This document shows positions 6,230-13,564 of a stretch of DNA of 42,699 nucleotides, piece by piece. The stretch comes from a virus. The stretch lies in the IMG/VR virus record IMGVR_UViG_3300010371_000018, positions 1-42,699 of that record, one strand, 5' to 3'. Every line of letters starts with the position of its first letter. The stretch's first letter is position 1. The notes under the pieces are model-generated. The model saw only the letters and a list, made by a program, of their open reading frames with translations, was not told where the DNA came from and searched no databases. A program made the translations under genes and the position numbers.

Positions 6230-6583
6230 ATGAAACTACCCCTGATAAAAAGCGATGAAGTTTTTATAATTGATGCTCGAATGTATAAAAAGGTTGAACA
6301 ATATAAATGGCGACTCTTAAAACAACAACGCGCTAATTATACGTTAAAGTATGTGACCAGCCAGTTCTATGTAAATGGAAAACACAAGATTATATATCTC
6401 CACCGGCTTTTAACCGATTGTCCAGATGGATATGTGGTAGACCATATAAACGGAAATGGATTGGATAACAGAATGTCTAACCTAAGAATATGTGACAAGG
6501 GGCAGAACTTGATGAATTGGCATAATCGTGTCAAACGAGGTAAGTCCAGTAGTTATGTTACGCAAAAGCTACGTGGACTATAA
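6230..6583 (+). CDS. HNH homing-type endonuclease
   Basis: This 117-residue protein has the HNH_3 signature YLHRLL ... VVDHINGNGLDNRMSNLRIC (about residues 64-97). Asp-His are in the metal site, the two Asn of NGNGLDN follow, and a short basic tail ends it. The family makes site-specific nicks or double-strand cuts and often spreads as a free-standing selfish element in phages. It has its own leaderless promoter, which fits an independent insertion between operons. Confidence 0.88.
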   Translation: MKLPLIKSDEVFIIDARMYKKVEQYKWRLLKQQRANYTLKYVTSQFYVNGKHKIIYLHRLLTDCPDGYVVDHINGNGLDNRMSNLRICDKGQNLMNWHNRVKRGKSSSYVTQKLRGL

Positions 6584-6602
6584 AGCTAAAATATTACAAG
6601 TA

Positions 6603-6631
6603 TTGTCAATGGGGAATTAGTGGGGTATATT
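6603..6631 (+). promoter_or_regulatory. Promoter TTGTCA-17-TATATT
   Basis: The -35 is at 6603-6608 and the -10 at 6626-6631, 29 bases before the coiled-coil gene. It probably drives the long run of small genes from 6661. Confidence 0.65.
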
Positions 6632-6660
6632 AGGGGTATTAAGTAAACAAGGTAGAAAAT

Positions 6661-7650
6661 ATGGAAACTACAGAACTAGCAACAATAGCAAAAGAGAACG
6701 GGCTAGAAGAAAGCAAAGTTAATGGACTGCTTTCCAGCTTTGGTGAGAGCTTCCAGTTAGCTACTACTGCCCTTGAATGGTCTAAGACTATCAATGTTAC
6801 CGATGAGAGCCAGAAAGACCTTATGGAAAAGGCTCGTACTGGACGCTTAAAGCTCAAGAACATTCGCATCGAGGTTGAACACACTCGTAAAGAGCTAAAA
6901 GAACAGTCCCTGCGCGAGGGTAAAGCTATTGACGGCATGGCCAATATCATAAAGGCCATGATTGTCCCAGCCGAAGAGCACCTAGAGAAGCAGGAAAAGT
7001 ACGCTGAGAACCTTGCAAAAGAGCGTAAGCAGCGAGTTATCGCAGAACGTATGAACATACTAATGGGGCTAACAGATGTCCCCACCATGTATGCTTACGA
7101 GAACATGGAGCAGGATGCTTTTGATAAGCTAGTCGAAGAACTAAAGGCTGCTAAGGCTACTAAAGAGCTGGCAATAAAGAAAGCAGAAGAAGACCGTATT
7201 GCAGCTGAAAAAGCGGCTGCTGAGGAACAAGAGCGCATCCGTTTAGAGAACGCTAAGTTAAAGGCTGAAGCTGAAGCCAAAGAAGCGGCACTTGCTAAGG
7301 AACGCGCAGCTGCCGAAGCGGAGCGTAAAGCATTGGAAGAAAAAGCGGCCAAGGAGCGTGCTGAGGCTGAGGCAAAGCTAGAAGCGGAGCGTAAAGCTCG
7401 TGAGGCTGTAGAGGCAGAAGCCCAAGCCAAAAAGGATGAAGAAGCTCGTAAGCTGGCCGCCGATGAAGAGGCAAAGCGCGTTGCCCTGCTAGCACCTGAC
7501 AAAGAGAAGCTGCTGGCACTTGCTGATACCATAGACCGCCTTGAGATGCCTAGTCTGTCTAACCGTGATGCTGGTAAGGTCTTGGATGAAACAAAAGACT
7601 TCTTACTCCGCATCACCAAGAATCTACGTGATAAAGCTAGTAAGTTGTAA
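6661..7650 (+). CDS. Long coiled-coil phage protein
   Basis: The protein has 329 residues. Residues 50-130 (RLKLKNIRIEVEHTRKELKE, then EGKAIDGMANIIKAMIVPAEEHLEKQEKYAE) match an early phage protein family often found beside recombination or SSB genes. Residues 165-270 are an Ala/Glu/Lys-rich continuous coiled coil. The C-terminus is a helical cap with IDRLEMPSLSNRDAGKVLDE. No enzymatic motif is seen. The role is uncertain; a DNA-metabolism scaffold is a family-based inference. Confidence 0.8.
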   Translation: METTELATIAKENGLEESKVNGLLSSFGESFQLATTALEWSKTINVTDESQKDLMEKARTGRLKLKNIRIEVEHTRKELKEQSLREGKAIDGMANIIKAMIVPAEEHLEKQEKYAENLAKERKQRVIAERMNILMGLTDVPTMYAYENMEQDAFDKLVEELKAAKATKELAIKKAEEDRIAAEKAAAEEQERIRLENAKLKAEAEAKEAALAKERAAAEAERKALEEKAAKERAEAEAKLEAERKAREAVEAEAQAKKDEEARKLAADEEAKRVALLAPDKEKLLALADTIDRLEMPSLSNRDAGKVLDETKDFLLRITKNLRDKASKL

Positions 7651-7659
7651 GGAGCAACA

Positions 7660-7839
7660 ATGACCTCGAAAGGCTACAACAAAGACAGGCACTCCTCCCT
7701 ACCCTACGTAGACAAGCAGTACAAGCAGCTGCTGGACAAACTGGCAGAAAAGACAGGCCGTAGTAAGAAGCGGGCTGTGGAGATGGCTATTGTTGACCAT
7801 TGTATTGTTAATGGGGTGAATGGAGAGAAAACGAAGTGA
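7660..7839 (+). CDS. Small ribbon-helix-helix-like protein
   Basis: This 59-residue protein has AAGGAG upstream. The core VDKQYKQLLDKLAEKTGRSKK fits a ribbon-helix-helix DNA-binding fold: strand, first helix, GRS turn, second helix. It likely regulates transcription; its target is unknown. The last codons overlap the next start (GTGA). Confidence 0.65.
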   Translation: MTSKGYNKDRHSSLPYVDKQYKQLLDKLAEKTGRSKKRAVEMAIVDHCIVNGVNGEKTK

Positions 7840-8012
7840 AAGAATTTTTGTTAATGATAGCTGCAAGTGCGCTCCTATTACTATTTGTGTTGTTCTTCAG
7901 AGTTGCAGATGTAACGCTGAACGCTTCTAAAACGCGTCCTTGTTCTGAGTATGGTATTAGAGCTATAAGTTTTGTACCAGCACGTTGCTACAGTTATTGG
8001 AAGAATAAGTAA
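7836..8012 (+). CDS. 58-residue single-pass membrane protein
   Basis: It starts at GTG in a 4-base overlap with the upstream stop. Residues 4-24 are a hydrophobic helix (FLLMIAASALLLLFVLFF), followed by an outer domain with two Cys (TRPCSEYG and PARCYSY) that could form a disulphide. The layout suggests a small secreted or envelope-facing phage protein. Confidence 0.6.
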   Translation: MKEFLLMIAASALLLLFVLFFRVADVTLNASKTRPCSEYGIRAISFVPARCYSYWKNK

Positions 8013-8024
8013 CCTCTCCCCCTC

Positions 8025-8053
8025 TTGCACAATATGAGTAGTAGGGGTATACT
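8025..8053 (+). promoter_or_regulatory. Promoter TTGCAC-17-TATACT (leaderless start)
   Basis: The -35 is at 8025-8030 and the -10 at 8048-8053. The ATG of the next gene is 6 bases later and no Shine-Dalgarno can fit, so a leaderless transcript is predicted. Confidence 0.75.
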
Positions 8054-8059
8054 TAGTAC

Positions 8060-8206
8060 ATGAATACAATCACAGATGATCAAGGTAATAAGTGGCAGTT
8101 TATAGAAATCTTTAACCATGAGATACAGCAGTACGTATACACTCTACAGCCAGTACCACTAAAAGATGGTGAGACTTGGGTAGAAATAGTTAAGGACAAA
8201 CCCTAA
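8060..8206 (+). CDS. Hypothetical 48-residue protein (leaderless)
   Basis: It starts MNTITDDQGNKWQF and ends EIVKDKP. The last 19 bases, including the stop, are nearly repeated at the end of the next gene (8411-8430), suggesting local duplication. The mix of strands and polar loops gives no family clue. Confidence 0.6.
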   Translation: MNTITDDQGNKWQFIEIFNHEIQQYVYTLQPVPLKDGETWVEIVKDKP

Positions 8207-8231
8207 TACTCTATATAAATGGAGAAAAGAT

Positions 8232-8429
8232 ATGAATATACTAGACCTAACAAATACAGAACCTACATTAACTGCTTACGGAAAAGCCTTCGATATCTAC
8301 TACGAAGAACATGGATGTATAGATAAGATTGTCATTCCAAAGTACATACAAGATGGAGCCTTTAATACGGTGTTCGGCCCATTAGAGAAATGGCGCGGAG
8401 TGCCATTGGAAGTTAAGGACAAACCCTAA
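8232..8429 (+). CDS. Hypothetical 65-residue protein
   Basis: TGGAGAA lies 6 bases before the start. The product is acidic and aromatic (YGKAFDIYYEEHG) and ends LEVKDKP, the same tail as the preceding small protein. Its stop overlaps the next ATG (TAATG). Unrecognised. Confidence 0.65.
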   Translation: MNILDLTNTEPTLTAYGKAFDIYYEEHGCIDKIVIPKYIQDGAFNTVFGPLEKWRGVPLEVKDKP

Positions 8430-8659
8430 TGCCCCGCACAAGTGGAGAGAAAGACTGGAAAAACGATCCTAATGTAGGCGAGTACATTCTTAAGGGAAAC
8501 CTCGTTAATCATGTAGATAAGCCATCTACAAAACATTGCAACTATTGCGGACACGGTAACAACTCTTCTAGAAAACACGAACATATACTTTTTAATGATT
8601 CGTGGCCCTGGAGAAATCGCGCATTAGCTAAAAAATCTGAGAATTGGAGATATGAATAA
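8429..8659 (+). CDS. Small CxxC protein
   Basis: This 76-residue protein has HCNYCGHG near residue 36 and SRKHEH following, so two Cys and nearby His could bind one zinc. Its ATG overlaps the preceding stop. It is one of several small Cys-pair proteins in this operon. Confidence 0.65.
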   Translation: MPRTSGEKDWKNDPNVGEYILKGNLVNHVDKPSTKHCNYCGHGNNSSRKHEHILFNDSWPWRNRALAKKSENWRYE

Positions 8660-8812
8660 ATGCCCCGTAAAACCACAGAAAAAACCATAAACGTACCAGA
8701 AGACCTATGGAATGACATAGCCATTGCTGCTAGGGATGAAGCAGTTAAGTTAGGTATTCCTAAGATGGCAATGCATGTGTATTTGCGGCGGGTTATGGAC
8801 AAACAAAAATGA
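8660..8812 (+). CDS. Small ribbon-helix-helix-like protein
   Basis: This 50-residue protein has KTINVPEDLWNDIAIAARDE, followed by KLGIPKMAMHVYLRRVMDK, the strand-helix-helix order of a ribbon-helix-helix repressor. It is coupled to the next gene by ATGA. A likely DNA-binding regulator. Confidence 0.6.
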   Translation: MPRKTTEKTINVPEDLWNDIAIAARDEAVKLGIPKMAMHVYLRRVMDKQK

Positions 8813-9042
8813 AAACGCTTAAACCAAAGTACCAATCTATAATAACTATCTGGCATTTTACTCTTGATCCTTTGTTGGTAATGCTCTGCCTAGGTGCATT
8901 TGGGCATATGAAGCATATTAGTTTCTTATATGAACTTAGTTATCTACAAGTATTTCTTGCCAATGCTGCCCTACAATTCATATGGCCAATGACCTCTATC
9001 GACACTACATTTAATATAGAGAAACCTAAAGAATCTCAATAA
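8809..9042 (+). CDS. 77-residue membrane protein
   Basis: Two hydrophobic helices (about residues 12-32, IITIWHFTLDPLLVMLCLGAF, and 40-62, FLYELSYLQVFLANAALQFIW) span most of the protein. Both ends are polar. Unrecognised; a superinfection or early membrane function is possible but not shown. Confidence 0.6.
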   Translation: MKTLKPKYQSIITIWHFTLDPLLVMLCLGAFGHMKHISFLYELSYLQVFLANAALQFIWPMTSIDTTFNIEKPKESQ

Positions 9043-9047
9043 AGTAC

Positions 9048-9165
9048 TTGCAATACATGAGTAGCTAGAGTACTATATGGGTAGTGAGATGACCGAGGGG
9101 ACGAGAAAGCTACGGCTTCCCCCGACAATCTCCTACCTTATCAAAGTAACGCACGGAGTAACAAT
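9048..9165 (+). promoter_or_regulatory. Promoter TTGCAA-17-TACTAT with a structured leader
   Basis: The -35 is at 9048-9053 and the -10 at 9071-9076. The transcript then has a leader of about 85 bases before the gene at 9166, unlike the leaderless promoters nearby. In the leader GGGG at 9099-9102 can pair with CCCC at 9118-9123, with an inner AAGC/GCTT. This could be a translational control element. Confidence 0.6.
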
Positions 9166-9354
9166 ATGCGCTTACAACAACCTATTAAGGAATACAAGAT
9201 CCTTATAGAGACTCACCCAAGTGGGTTACTAACTAGCCGACTGAAGACCTTATGGTTTACCGGTACAAAGGCTGAAGCCCAGAACCACTTAACTACATAT
9301 CTAAAGAGTCACAACCTAAGTGTCCACAAAGCTTACCTACAGGAGGTTTTGTAA
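9166..9354 (+). CDS. Hypothetical 62-residue protein
   Basis: It has the pattern EYKILIETHPSGLLTSRLKT and TGTKAEAQNHLTTYLKSHNL, a small alpha/beta domain. It ends at an overlapping TAATG-type junction with the next gene, whose AGGAGG site lies inside this gene's last codons. Function unknown. Confidence 0.65.
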   Translation: MRLQQPIKEYKILIETHPSGLLTSRLKTLWFTGTKAEAQNHLTTYLKSHNLSVHKAYLQEVL

Positions 9355-9479
9355 TGTCTCTTCTATCTGACTTCAAGAAAATAGAAAAGAAAGTAGAACA
9401 CATGATGGCAGATGTAGAAACCCTGCATGATACCCTCTGGACTATTAAGCGGAAAGCTAGCAAAGAAGTAAAACGATGA
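9354..9479 (+). CDS. 41-residue helical protein
   Basis: A strong AGGAGG site precedes the ATG. The product is one amphipathic helix (FKKIEKKVEHMMADVETLHD) with a basic tail, so a small coiled-coil peptide. Its stop overlaps the next start (ATGA). Confidence 0.6.
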   Translation: MSLLSDFKKIEKKVEHMMADVETLHDTLWTIKRKASKEVKR

Positions 9480-9586
9480 TCGACAACATAATCTACTACA
9501 GTCCCCAGATCTTTACCAGCTTCTTGTACCTGCTTGCTACACTGGTAATAGTAGTTGTACTTACTAAACTATGGAGGATTATATAA
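9476..9586 (+). CDS. 36-residue single-pass membrane peptide
   Basis: Residues 11-30 (IFTSFLYLLATLVIVVVLTK) form a transmembrane helix with a short basic tail. It is coupled at both ends by start/stop overlaps. The size resembles small phage membrane toxins or inhibitors; function unknown. Confidence 0.55.
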   Translation: MIDNIIYYSPQIFTSFLYLLATLVIVVVLTKLWRII

Positions 9587-9642
9587 TGCCACTTGAGATG
9601 TTTAACCAGCTTATGAAGGAAGGATATAGGGTGAAACTATGA
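9586..9642 (+). CDS. Possible 18-residue leader-like peptide
   Basis: MPLEMFNQLMKEGYRVKL is bounded by overlaps with both neighbours (TAATG before, ATGA after). It may be only a coupling peptide for the next gene. Weakly supported. Confidence 0.3.
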   Translation: MPLEMFNQLMKEGYRVKL

Positions 9643-9803
9643 ATAGTTTGGACGAGATTCTGGACTATCTACAACTAGGACCAGACGATGTACATTTACA
9701 AGAACAATGGAACGTCAACGATAAGTTAGTCGAAGAAGAGCAAAGGGATAACTTACTTAGGCAAATGATTAAAGATAAAGTTGCAGAGCTGTACAATCTA
9801 TGA
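9639..9803 (+). CDS. Hypothetical 54-residue acidic helical protein
   Basis: It starts MNSLDEILDYLQLGPDDVHL and has two helices rich in Glu, Asp and Leu. Both ends overlap neighbouring genes by 4 bases. Unrecognised. Confidence 0.6.
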   Translation: MNSLDEILDYLQLGPDDVHLQEQWNVNDKLVEEEQRDNLLRQMIKDKVAELYNL

Positions 9804-9916
9804 AACATTTCACCATCCCACAGCGTAAACAGCTAAACCAACTAGCCAGCCAAATGAGAAAAGGAGCTATTAGTTTTCAGGAGTATCACAACGAACTGAC
9901 TAAGTACTACAATTAA
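9800..9916 (+). CDS. 38-residue SHOCT-like helical peptide
   Basis: It reads PQRKQLNQLASQMRKGAISF and then EYHNELTKYY. The order helix, G-x-I-S/T-x-x-E-Y, helix resembles the short C-terminal oligomerisation (SHOCT) motif. It is the last gene before a 120-base gap (9917-10036) without a gene. Confidence 0.55.
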   Translation: MKHFTIPQRKQLNQLASQMRKGAISFQEYHNELTKYYN

Positions 9917-10036
9917 ATAAGCTGGGTCGGGGTAAAATGTAGTAGCTAAATAACTCTGTGAATCTACTACCCAGCACTCCGTGAACATTTACAACCAAAC
10001 AACAGTAATGTCCTCTAAGGGGCGGAAGGGAGAGAT

Positions 10037-10372
10037 ATGAGTAAGGAACTACCGGATCACGTTACCGAACAAAGAGAACTATATTTTGTGTTTCCGGAAG
10101 ACAATCAACTTTTGGCTCAGGAAATATACAGCAATATTTCTTTTCTAGAAGATGTACTTGGCTCTAAATGGGTTAACAATGAAATTGATTCTTGGAGTAA
10201 GACCTTTATGAACAACGGTGAGTATTGGCACAAGGCTGACATTGCTCTATCGATGAACAAAAGGATGCCGATATACATGATTGCGGCATATAAGAAAATC
10301 CTTAACGATTTTAAGACAGAACTAGCCCATCCCCAATTAACCAAAGAAAGGAAAGAGATATGGGTAATATAA
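10037..10372 (+). CDS. Hypothetical 111-residue protein
   Basis: GGAAGGGAGAG gives a strong ribosome-binding site. The product is helical, starting with a polar ELPDHVTEQRELYFVF strand region and ending KRMPIYMIAAYKKILNDFK. No membrane segment or catalytic motif is clear. It overlaps the next gene by 13 bases. Confidence 0.7.
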   Translation: MSKELPDHVTEQRELYFVFPEDNQLLAQEIYSNISFLEDVLGSKWVNNEIDSWSKTFMNNGEYWHKADIALSMNKRMPIYMIAAYKKILNDFKTELAHPQLTKERKEIWVI

Positions 10373-10521
10373 AGGGTCCACTTTGTTCATGCAAGCACAA
10401 CGCGGCAATGCATAACTTTGGTCACTCAGCTTGTGCCTACTGTCCCTGCAACGAGTTCGATGGTGAAAAAGAGGACCCATCTGGCTTTATAAATATGTTG
10501 TTACATAGTAACGATGTATAG
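10360..10521 (+). CDS. Small Cys-rich, zinc-knuckle-like protein
   Basis: This 53-residue protein has CSCKHN (CxC), His residues in the middle, then CAYCPC (CxxCxC), enough ligands for one or two zinc ions. It is followed by the large non-coding region. Unrecognised. Confidence 0.65.
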   Translation: MGNIKGPLCSCKHNAAMHNFGHSACAYCPCNEFDGEKEDPSGFINMLLHSNDV

Positions 10522-10581
10522 CACCTTAAAATCCAACCCCCACTAGTTGCCCTGTATTGGGTGGTGAGACAGTAATAATGG

Positions 10582-11255
10582 CGTACGGAAACATGAATGG
10601 TCATACATTCGACTGAAAAAGCCGCGTACCTTCTGAAAATCCAAGCGGACGTGGAGCCACAAAGCTATGAAGCGCTGAAGGAAAACTCCATTGCTCGCCG
10701 CCCATTCAAAGGTCAATTAGTGGAAATTGTGAGCAGTAACGGGGGGTAGGTTTCGCAAACCTGGTTGCCCTGACTTATGGACGCGATCTTAAGCACAGGG
10801 ATATGGTCACCCGGCCCCATTAGTGCTCACAATAGTTCTTTGATAATTTGATTAGACCCAAGTGGCTGCACAGGCTCTCGTATGACGAGCGTTGCAACGA
10901 TCATAAGGAAAGCAAGTAACTACTGCTAGATAACAAGCGCCCCTGGTAGGTAGCATTTAGTAGCAAATCTCTTGATATCCTGTGCAGTCAGCTAGTAGTA
11001 AGGGTAAGCGCACACCTAAGACTGTGAAAACGTAGCAGGAAATTTGTGTGATAGGAGAATCGGGACCAACTGACCCACCCCGACTACTAGCACCTAATAG
11101 ATCAGCTAGAGCCGTGTGCGCTGAAATAATGCGATACGCTATGACGCGGCTTTAGCCTATTAGGGTTCCACTTCCGGCGGTAAGCGTCGAGTGATTAACG
11201 AGAACGGGTTACATCCCTCGGTGTGTAAATCCCGTCTTGCCGTCGGAGGTGGCTA
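10582..11255 (+). ncRNA. Large ornate structured RNA of unidentified class
   Basis: About 675 bases without a plausible gene. Long-range complementarities are perfect or use G-U pairs: 10726-10735/10824-10833 (ATTGTGAGCA/TGCTCACAAT), 10864-10874/10979-10989, 10991-10999/11083-11091, 11093-11100/11157-11164 continued by 11105-11114/11147-11156, and 11168-11184/11236-11252 (17 bp with three G-U). Local hairpins include 10595-10610, 10748-10762 and 10877-10889. 11007-11014 pairs with 11115-11122 inside another helix's loop, a pseudoknot. A weak promoter (TTGCCC-18-AGTAAT) lies at 10548-10577. Size and phage setting recall GOLLD or ROOL RNAs, but the class cannot be assigned by eye. Confidence 0.75.
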
Positions 11256-11288
11256 ATCAAATGAGTACTATATAAAACTAAGGGAAAT

Positions 11289-11317
11289 CTATACAGACAT
11301 CAGCTAGTACTGTATAG
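11289..11317 (+). promoter_or_regulatory. Hairpin before gene 11338
   Basis: CTATACAG/CTGTATAG is a perfect 8-bp stem with a 13-base loop that repeats TCAGCTAGTA, a sequence also present in the large RNA at 10988-10997. The loop could compete for the same partner (11083-11091). The stem ends 10 bases before the AGGAG site. Confidence 0.5.
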
Positions 11318-11337
11318 AGCCTAAATAGGAGATGGAT

Positions 11338-11538
11338 ATGAGCAAACTAGATGAAATACTTACCTTTGACAGTCTTGCAGACTTGCCCCACGAAACTAGG
11401 GCACTGGCTAAACAAAAAGTGCAGGACCTATTCCTAGAGTTAATGAAAGACTGCGAAGACTACATCCTCGGTGACTCAGAAGAAGAAACCAGGGTATTCA
11501 ATGAAGAACTATACCGTAAAAGAATTAAATCTCTATAA
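11338..11538 (+). CDS. Hypothetical 66-residue acidic protein
   Basis: The start is at the second ATG (11338), because AGGAG is 7 bases before it and would touch the first ATG. The product is helical and acidic (DLFLELMKDCEDYILGDSEEE). Unrecognised. Confidence 0.65.
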   Translation: MSKLDEILTFDSLADLPHETRALAKQKVQDLFLELMKDCEDYILGDSEEETRVFNEELYRKRIKSL

Positions 11539-11543
11539 CTGCT

Positions 11544-11678
11544 ATGGAATACTTATTAGTGCCACATACTGCAAAATACTGGGGAGATGTATGTCTAAAC
11601 TGCGGGTACTACAGAAGTGCACACATTACAGATGATCACCTGAAGAAACTGTATAAATTAGGAAAGGTTGGAGAATAA
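11544..11678 (+). CDS. Small CxxCG protein
   Basis: This 44-residue protein contains VCLNCGYYRSAHIT, one Cys pair plus a His, then a basic helix. A zinc-ribbon half-site is possible. It is packed between neighbours with gaps of a few bases. Confidence 0.55.
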   Translation: MEYLLVPHTAKYWGDVCLNCGYYRSAHITDDHLKKLYKLGKVGE

Positions 11679-11679
11679 C

Positions 11680-11844
11680 ATGGACGATTTTCAAGATAGA
11701 GGCGAAGCCTACCGGCAAGAACTAGGTATAGATGGAACTGCTGCTGATGCACAGGACCAGAAGCACCCTTACAAGGCAGATGGTGATAATGAGTGGTGTC
11801 TAGCCTGCGGATTGGATGAAGGAGCTAGGTGTCATGTCAGTTGA
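11680..11844 (+). CDS. Small zinc-binding-like protein
   Basis: The 54-residue product ends EWCLACGLDEGARCHVS: CxxC followed by C-H gives four possible zinc ligands. The front half is polar and helical. It overlaps the next gene's start by 11 bases. Confidence 0.6.
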   Translation: MDDFQDRGEAYRQELGIDGTAADAQDQKHPYKADGDNEWCLACGLDEGARCHVS

Positions 11845-12202
11845 TAGCGAACTACTGCGTAAGCAACTAGAAGACCTTGGACTTTACAATGTTCTAATCC
11901 ATCTGCACGAACACGAGCACACGGCGTACTGTTTCTGTACCACAGAGATATCTGGACCATACCGCAAATTGTTGGATATTATAGCCCAGTCAACCCAACT
12001 GGCTGGTTTAGAGGCACGCATTGATGAGCTGAAAAATCTTACCTTTAACAATACGAGAACATATAAACAAACAGTGACCGACAGAGAGGGCAATATGTAC
12101 ATTGATGAAAGTCACTCATATATATCAGTGTATGAAACTCGAGAGCGTCTAACCGAGCTTCAGCAAGCCCTAGACACCCTAAAGAAGGAATCGGAGTTAT
12201 GA
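11834..12202 (+). CDS. Hypothetical 122-residue helical protein
   Basis: The start at 11834 is preferred because AAGGAG is about 9 bases upstream. It has HLHEHEHTAYCFC near residue 26, a His/Cys-rich patch that could bind metal, then two long helices (LLDIIAQSTQLAGLEARIDELK and a C-terminal ETRERLTELQQALDTLKK). Unrecognised. Confidence 0.65.
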   Translation: MSVDSELLRKQLEDLGLYNVLIHLHEHEHTAYCFCTTEISGPYRKLLDIIAQSTQLAGLEARIDELKNLTFNNTRTYKQTVTDREGNMYIDESHSYISVYETRERLTELQQALDTLKKESEL

Positions 12203-12447
12203 GTAAGTTCTCAGAACTCGCTAAACAGCAAAGGCTGATGCTCCATGAGACCCAAGAACAGTACGCTAAACGATTTGGATTCCAATCTGCTACGGCCTGT
12301 AGCCTTTGGGAAGCTGGAGAACGCAAAGTACCGGAAAAAGTCATAGAGTCGCTAATCTTTGATGCGTTACCTAAATTTTCTATATGTTCCAATTGTGGGG
12401 GCCGTGGGATGGTAGAAATCGATCGATTAAGTAGTAAGGGAGAATAA
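12199..12447 (+). CDS. XRE-type HTH protein with a C-terminal zinc knuckle
   Basis: The 82-residue product has a Cro/CI-like helix-turn-helix (LHETQEQYAKRFGFQSATAC, then LWEAGERKVPEKVIESL), followed by CSNCGGRGMVEI, a DnaJ-like zinc motif half-site. It probably binds DNA and regulates transcription. It is coupled to the previous gene by a 4-base overlap. Confidence 0.7.
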   Translation: MSKFSELAKQQRLMLHETQEQYAKRFGFQSATACSLWEAGERKVPEKVIESLIFDALPKFSICSNCGGRGMVEIDRLSSKGE

Positions 12448-12450
12448 TCG

Positions 12451-12543
12451 ATGAGTAAACTACACATAGTAAAAGGTGAGCCTATCCACCCTCTACTGTA
12501 CGGTGAAAGTATTTATTACACTGTAATTCATACGGGGGCATGA
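12451..12543 (+). CDS. 30-residue miniprotein
   Basis: MSKLHIVKGEPIHPLLYGES is a short beta-like peptide three bases after the HTH gene, with AAGGGAG upstream. Unrecognised. Confidence 0.45.
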   Translation: MSKLHIVKGEPIHPLLYGESIYYTVIHTGA

Positions 12544-12544
12544 G

Positions 12545-12652
12545 ATGAGCAAATGCCAAACATGCGGTGCTATAGCAGTAGGTGCTGTACCTAATTGTGG
12601 TCACGAGTCAACAACCTCAACAACCCAAAAAGCCCCCGAAGGGACTTATTGA
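12545..12652 (+). CDS. 35-residue Cys-pair miniprotein
   Basis: KCQTCGAIAV then PNCGH gives three Cys and one His, the ligand set for a small zinc knuckle, followed by a Thr-rich tail. Its start is one base after the preceding stop. Confidence 0.5.
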   Translation: MSKCQTCGAIAVGAVPNCGHESTTSTTQKAPEGTY

Positions 12653-12698
12653 GCGGAAAATCGGCATAAGTAAAAACTTATAAGGAGAATTATAACAT

Positions 12699-12851
12699 AT
12701 GAAATGGATTTACCCAAGCGTCTGCATGATCGTGGCAGCTTACATGTACCACATAAGTCAAAGTGACTCGGGCACCATCTTCACTCTTGGGTTCGTATGG
12801 AGTGTACTCTGTATGGTCATAGAGTTTAATCAGGGAGACAAAGACTCATGA
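12699..12851 (+). CDS. 50-residue membrane protein
   Basis: AAGGAGAA precedes the start. Two hydrophobic stretches (WIYPSVCMIVAAYMYHI and TIFTLGFVWSVLCMVIEF) suggest a two-pass hairpin membrane protein. It overlaps the next gene by 4 bases. Unrecognised. Confidence 0.6.
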   Translation: MKWIYPSVCMIVAAYMYHISQSDSGTIFTLGFVWSVLCMVIEFNQGDKDS

Positions 12852-13132
12852 ACCCAACAACCCAAGCAGTGGAGCAGTTACGAGAGAAAGTTAAACTAGC
12901 GGTAAGAGACTGGTTTGGTGAACCGGTTATGTCAGTAGAAGACTGGGTTATGAATGCCCTAGCCGACACCCTCAAGATATTCGATACTAGTGGAGATTAC
13001 ATAAAACTATGCCGATCTATAGGCACTAAGACTTCTCAAACAGATGTAGCGTTCAATAGAGGTGTGACTGCTGCTTTAGATTTACAGCGCCAACGCCTGG
13101 AGTTGGTTGTTGAGGAGATGAAATGCAGGTAG
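12848..13132 (+). CDS. Hypothetical 94-residue helical protein
   Basis: All-helical pattern (QAVEQLREKVKLAVRDWFGE, then VEDWVMNALADTLKIF, then FNRGVTAALDLQRQRLELVV). No membrane or metal motif. It overlaps the next gene by 10 bases. Confidence 0.7.
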   Translation: MNPTTQAVEQLREKVKLAVRDWFGEPVMSVEDWVMNALADTLKIFDTSGDYIKLCRSIGTKTSQTDVAFNRGVTAALDLQRQRLELVVEEMKCR

Positions 13133-13515
13133 CATCTAAAGAACTGTGTGAAGAGCTTTATAAGGTTAGTGGATGGATTTCAGATAGCGCTCATTGTATA
13201 ACAGACGAAGGACACGCCTGGGTATCAGAGTGGCAACATTGGTACAAAGATAGATTTGGGAAATATGTAGCACCCACTAGAAACGGTCTTGGTTATACAC
13301 CTGTATGTCCCGCCTACAATGCTGACTATTTACTAGATAAGATCCGTAACTACGATTTCACTATTGTAAACCTAAACCGTAATATCCTGTCGCTTACCAG
13401 TGATAGTCTAGACGATCCAGAGGCAGCAATCTTAGGCAAAACATTAACTGAGCTATTGGCCAAACTAGCCATACAGCTATTCAAACAAAACATCCTAACC
13501 CCTGAGAATAAATGA
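13123..13515 (+). CDS. Hypothetical 130-residue protein
   Basis: The N-terminal part is aromatic (EGHAWVSEWQHWYKDRFGKY) and the C-terminal part helical (GKTLTELLAKLAIQLFKQNI). No family recognised. A 15-residue frame at 13517-13564 follows and is probably only spacer. Confidence 0.7.
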   Translation: MQVASKELCEELYKVSGWISDSAHCITDEGHAWVSEWQHWYKDRFGKYVAPTRNGLGYTPVCPAYNADYLLDKIRNYDFTIVNLNRNILSLTSDSLDDPEAAILGKTLTELLAKLAIQLFKQNILTPENK

Positions 13516-13564
13516 AATGACCCCAGCCGAACTAGCTAAGGATACTACTGTGAAAGAGTGTTAG

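Noticed and set aside
7095-7619. 174-residue minus-strand frame inside the coiled-coil gene
   Set aside because: It is the shadow of an Ala/Glu/Lys-rich coiled coil, with Ser/Ala low complexity and no start signal.
9089-9208. 39-residue frame in the leader of gene 9166
   Set aside because: It overlaps the hairpin and the better-supported gene in another frame, and has no ribosome-binding site.
10582-11255. Group I or II intron
   Set aside because: The flanking genes are complete and do not form one interrupted gene; no intron-encoded protein or recognisable core was seen.
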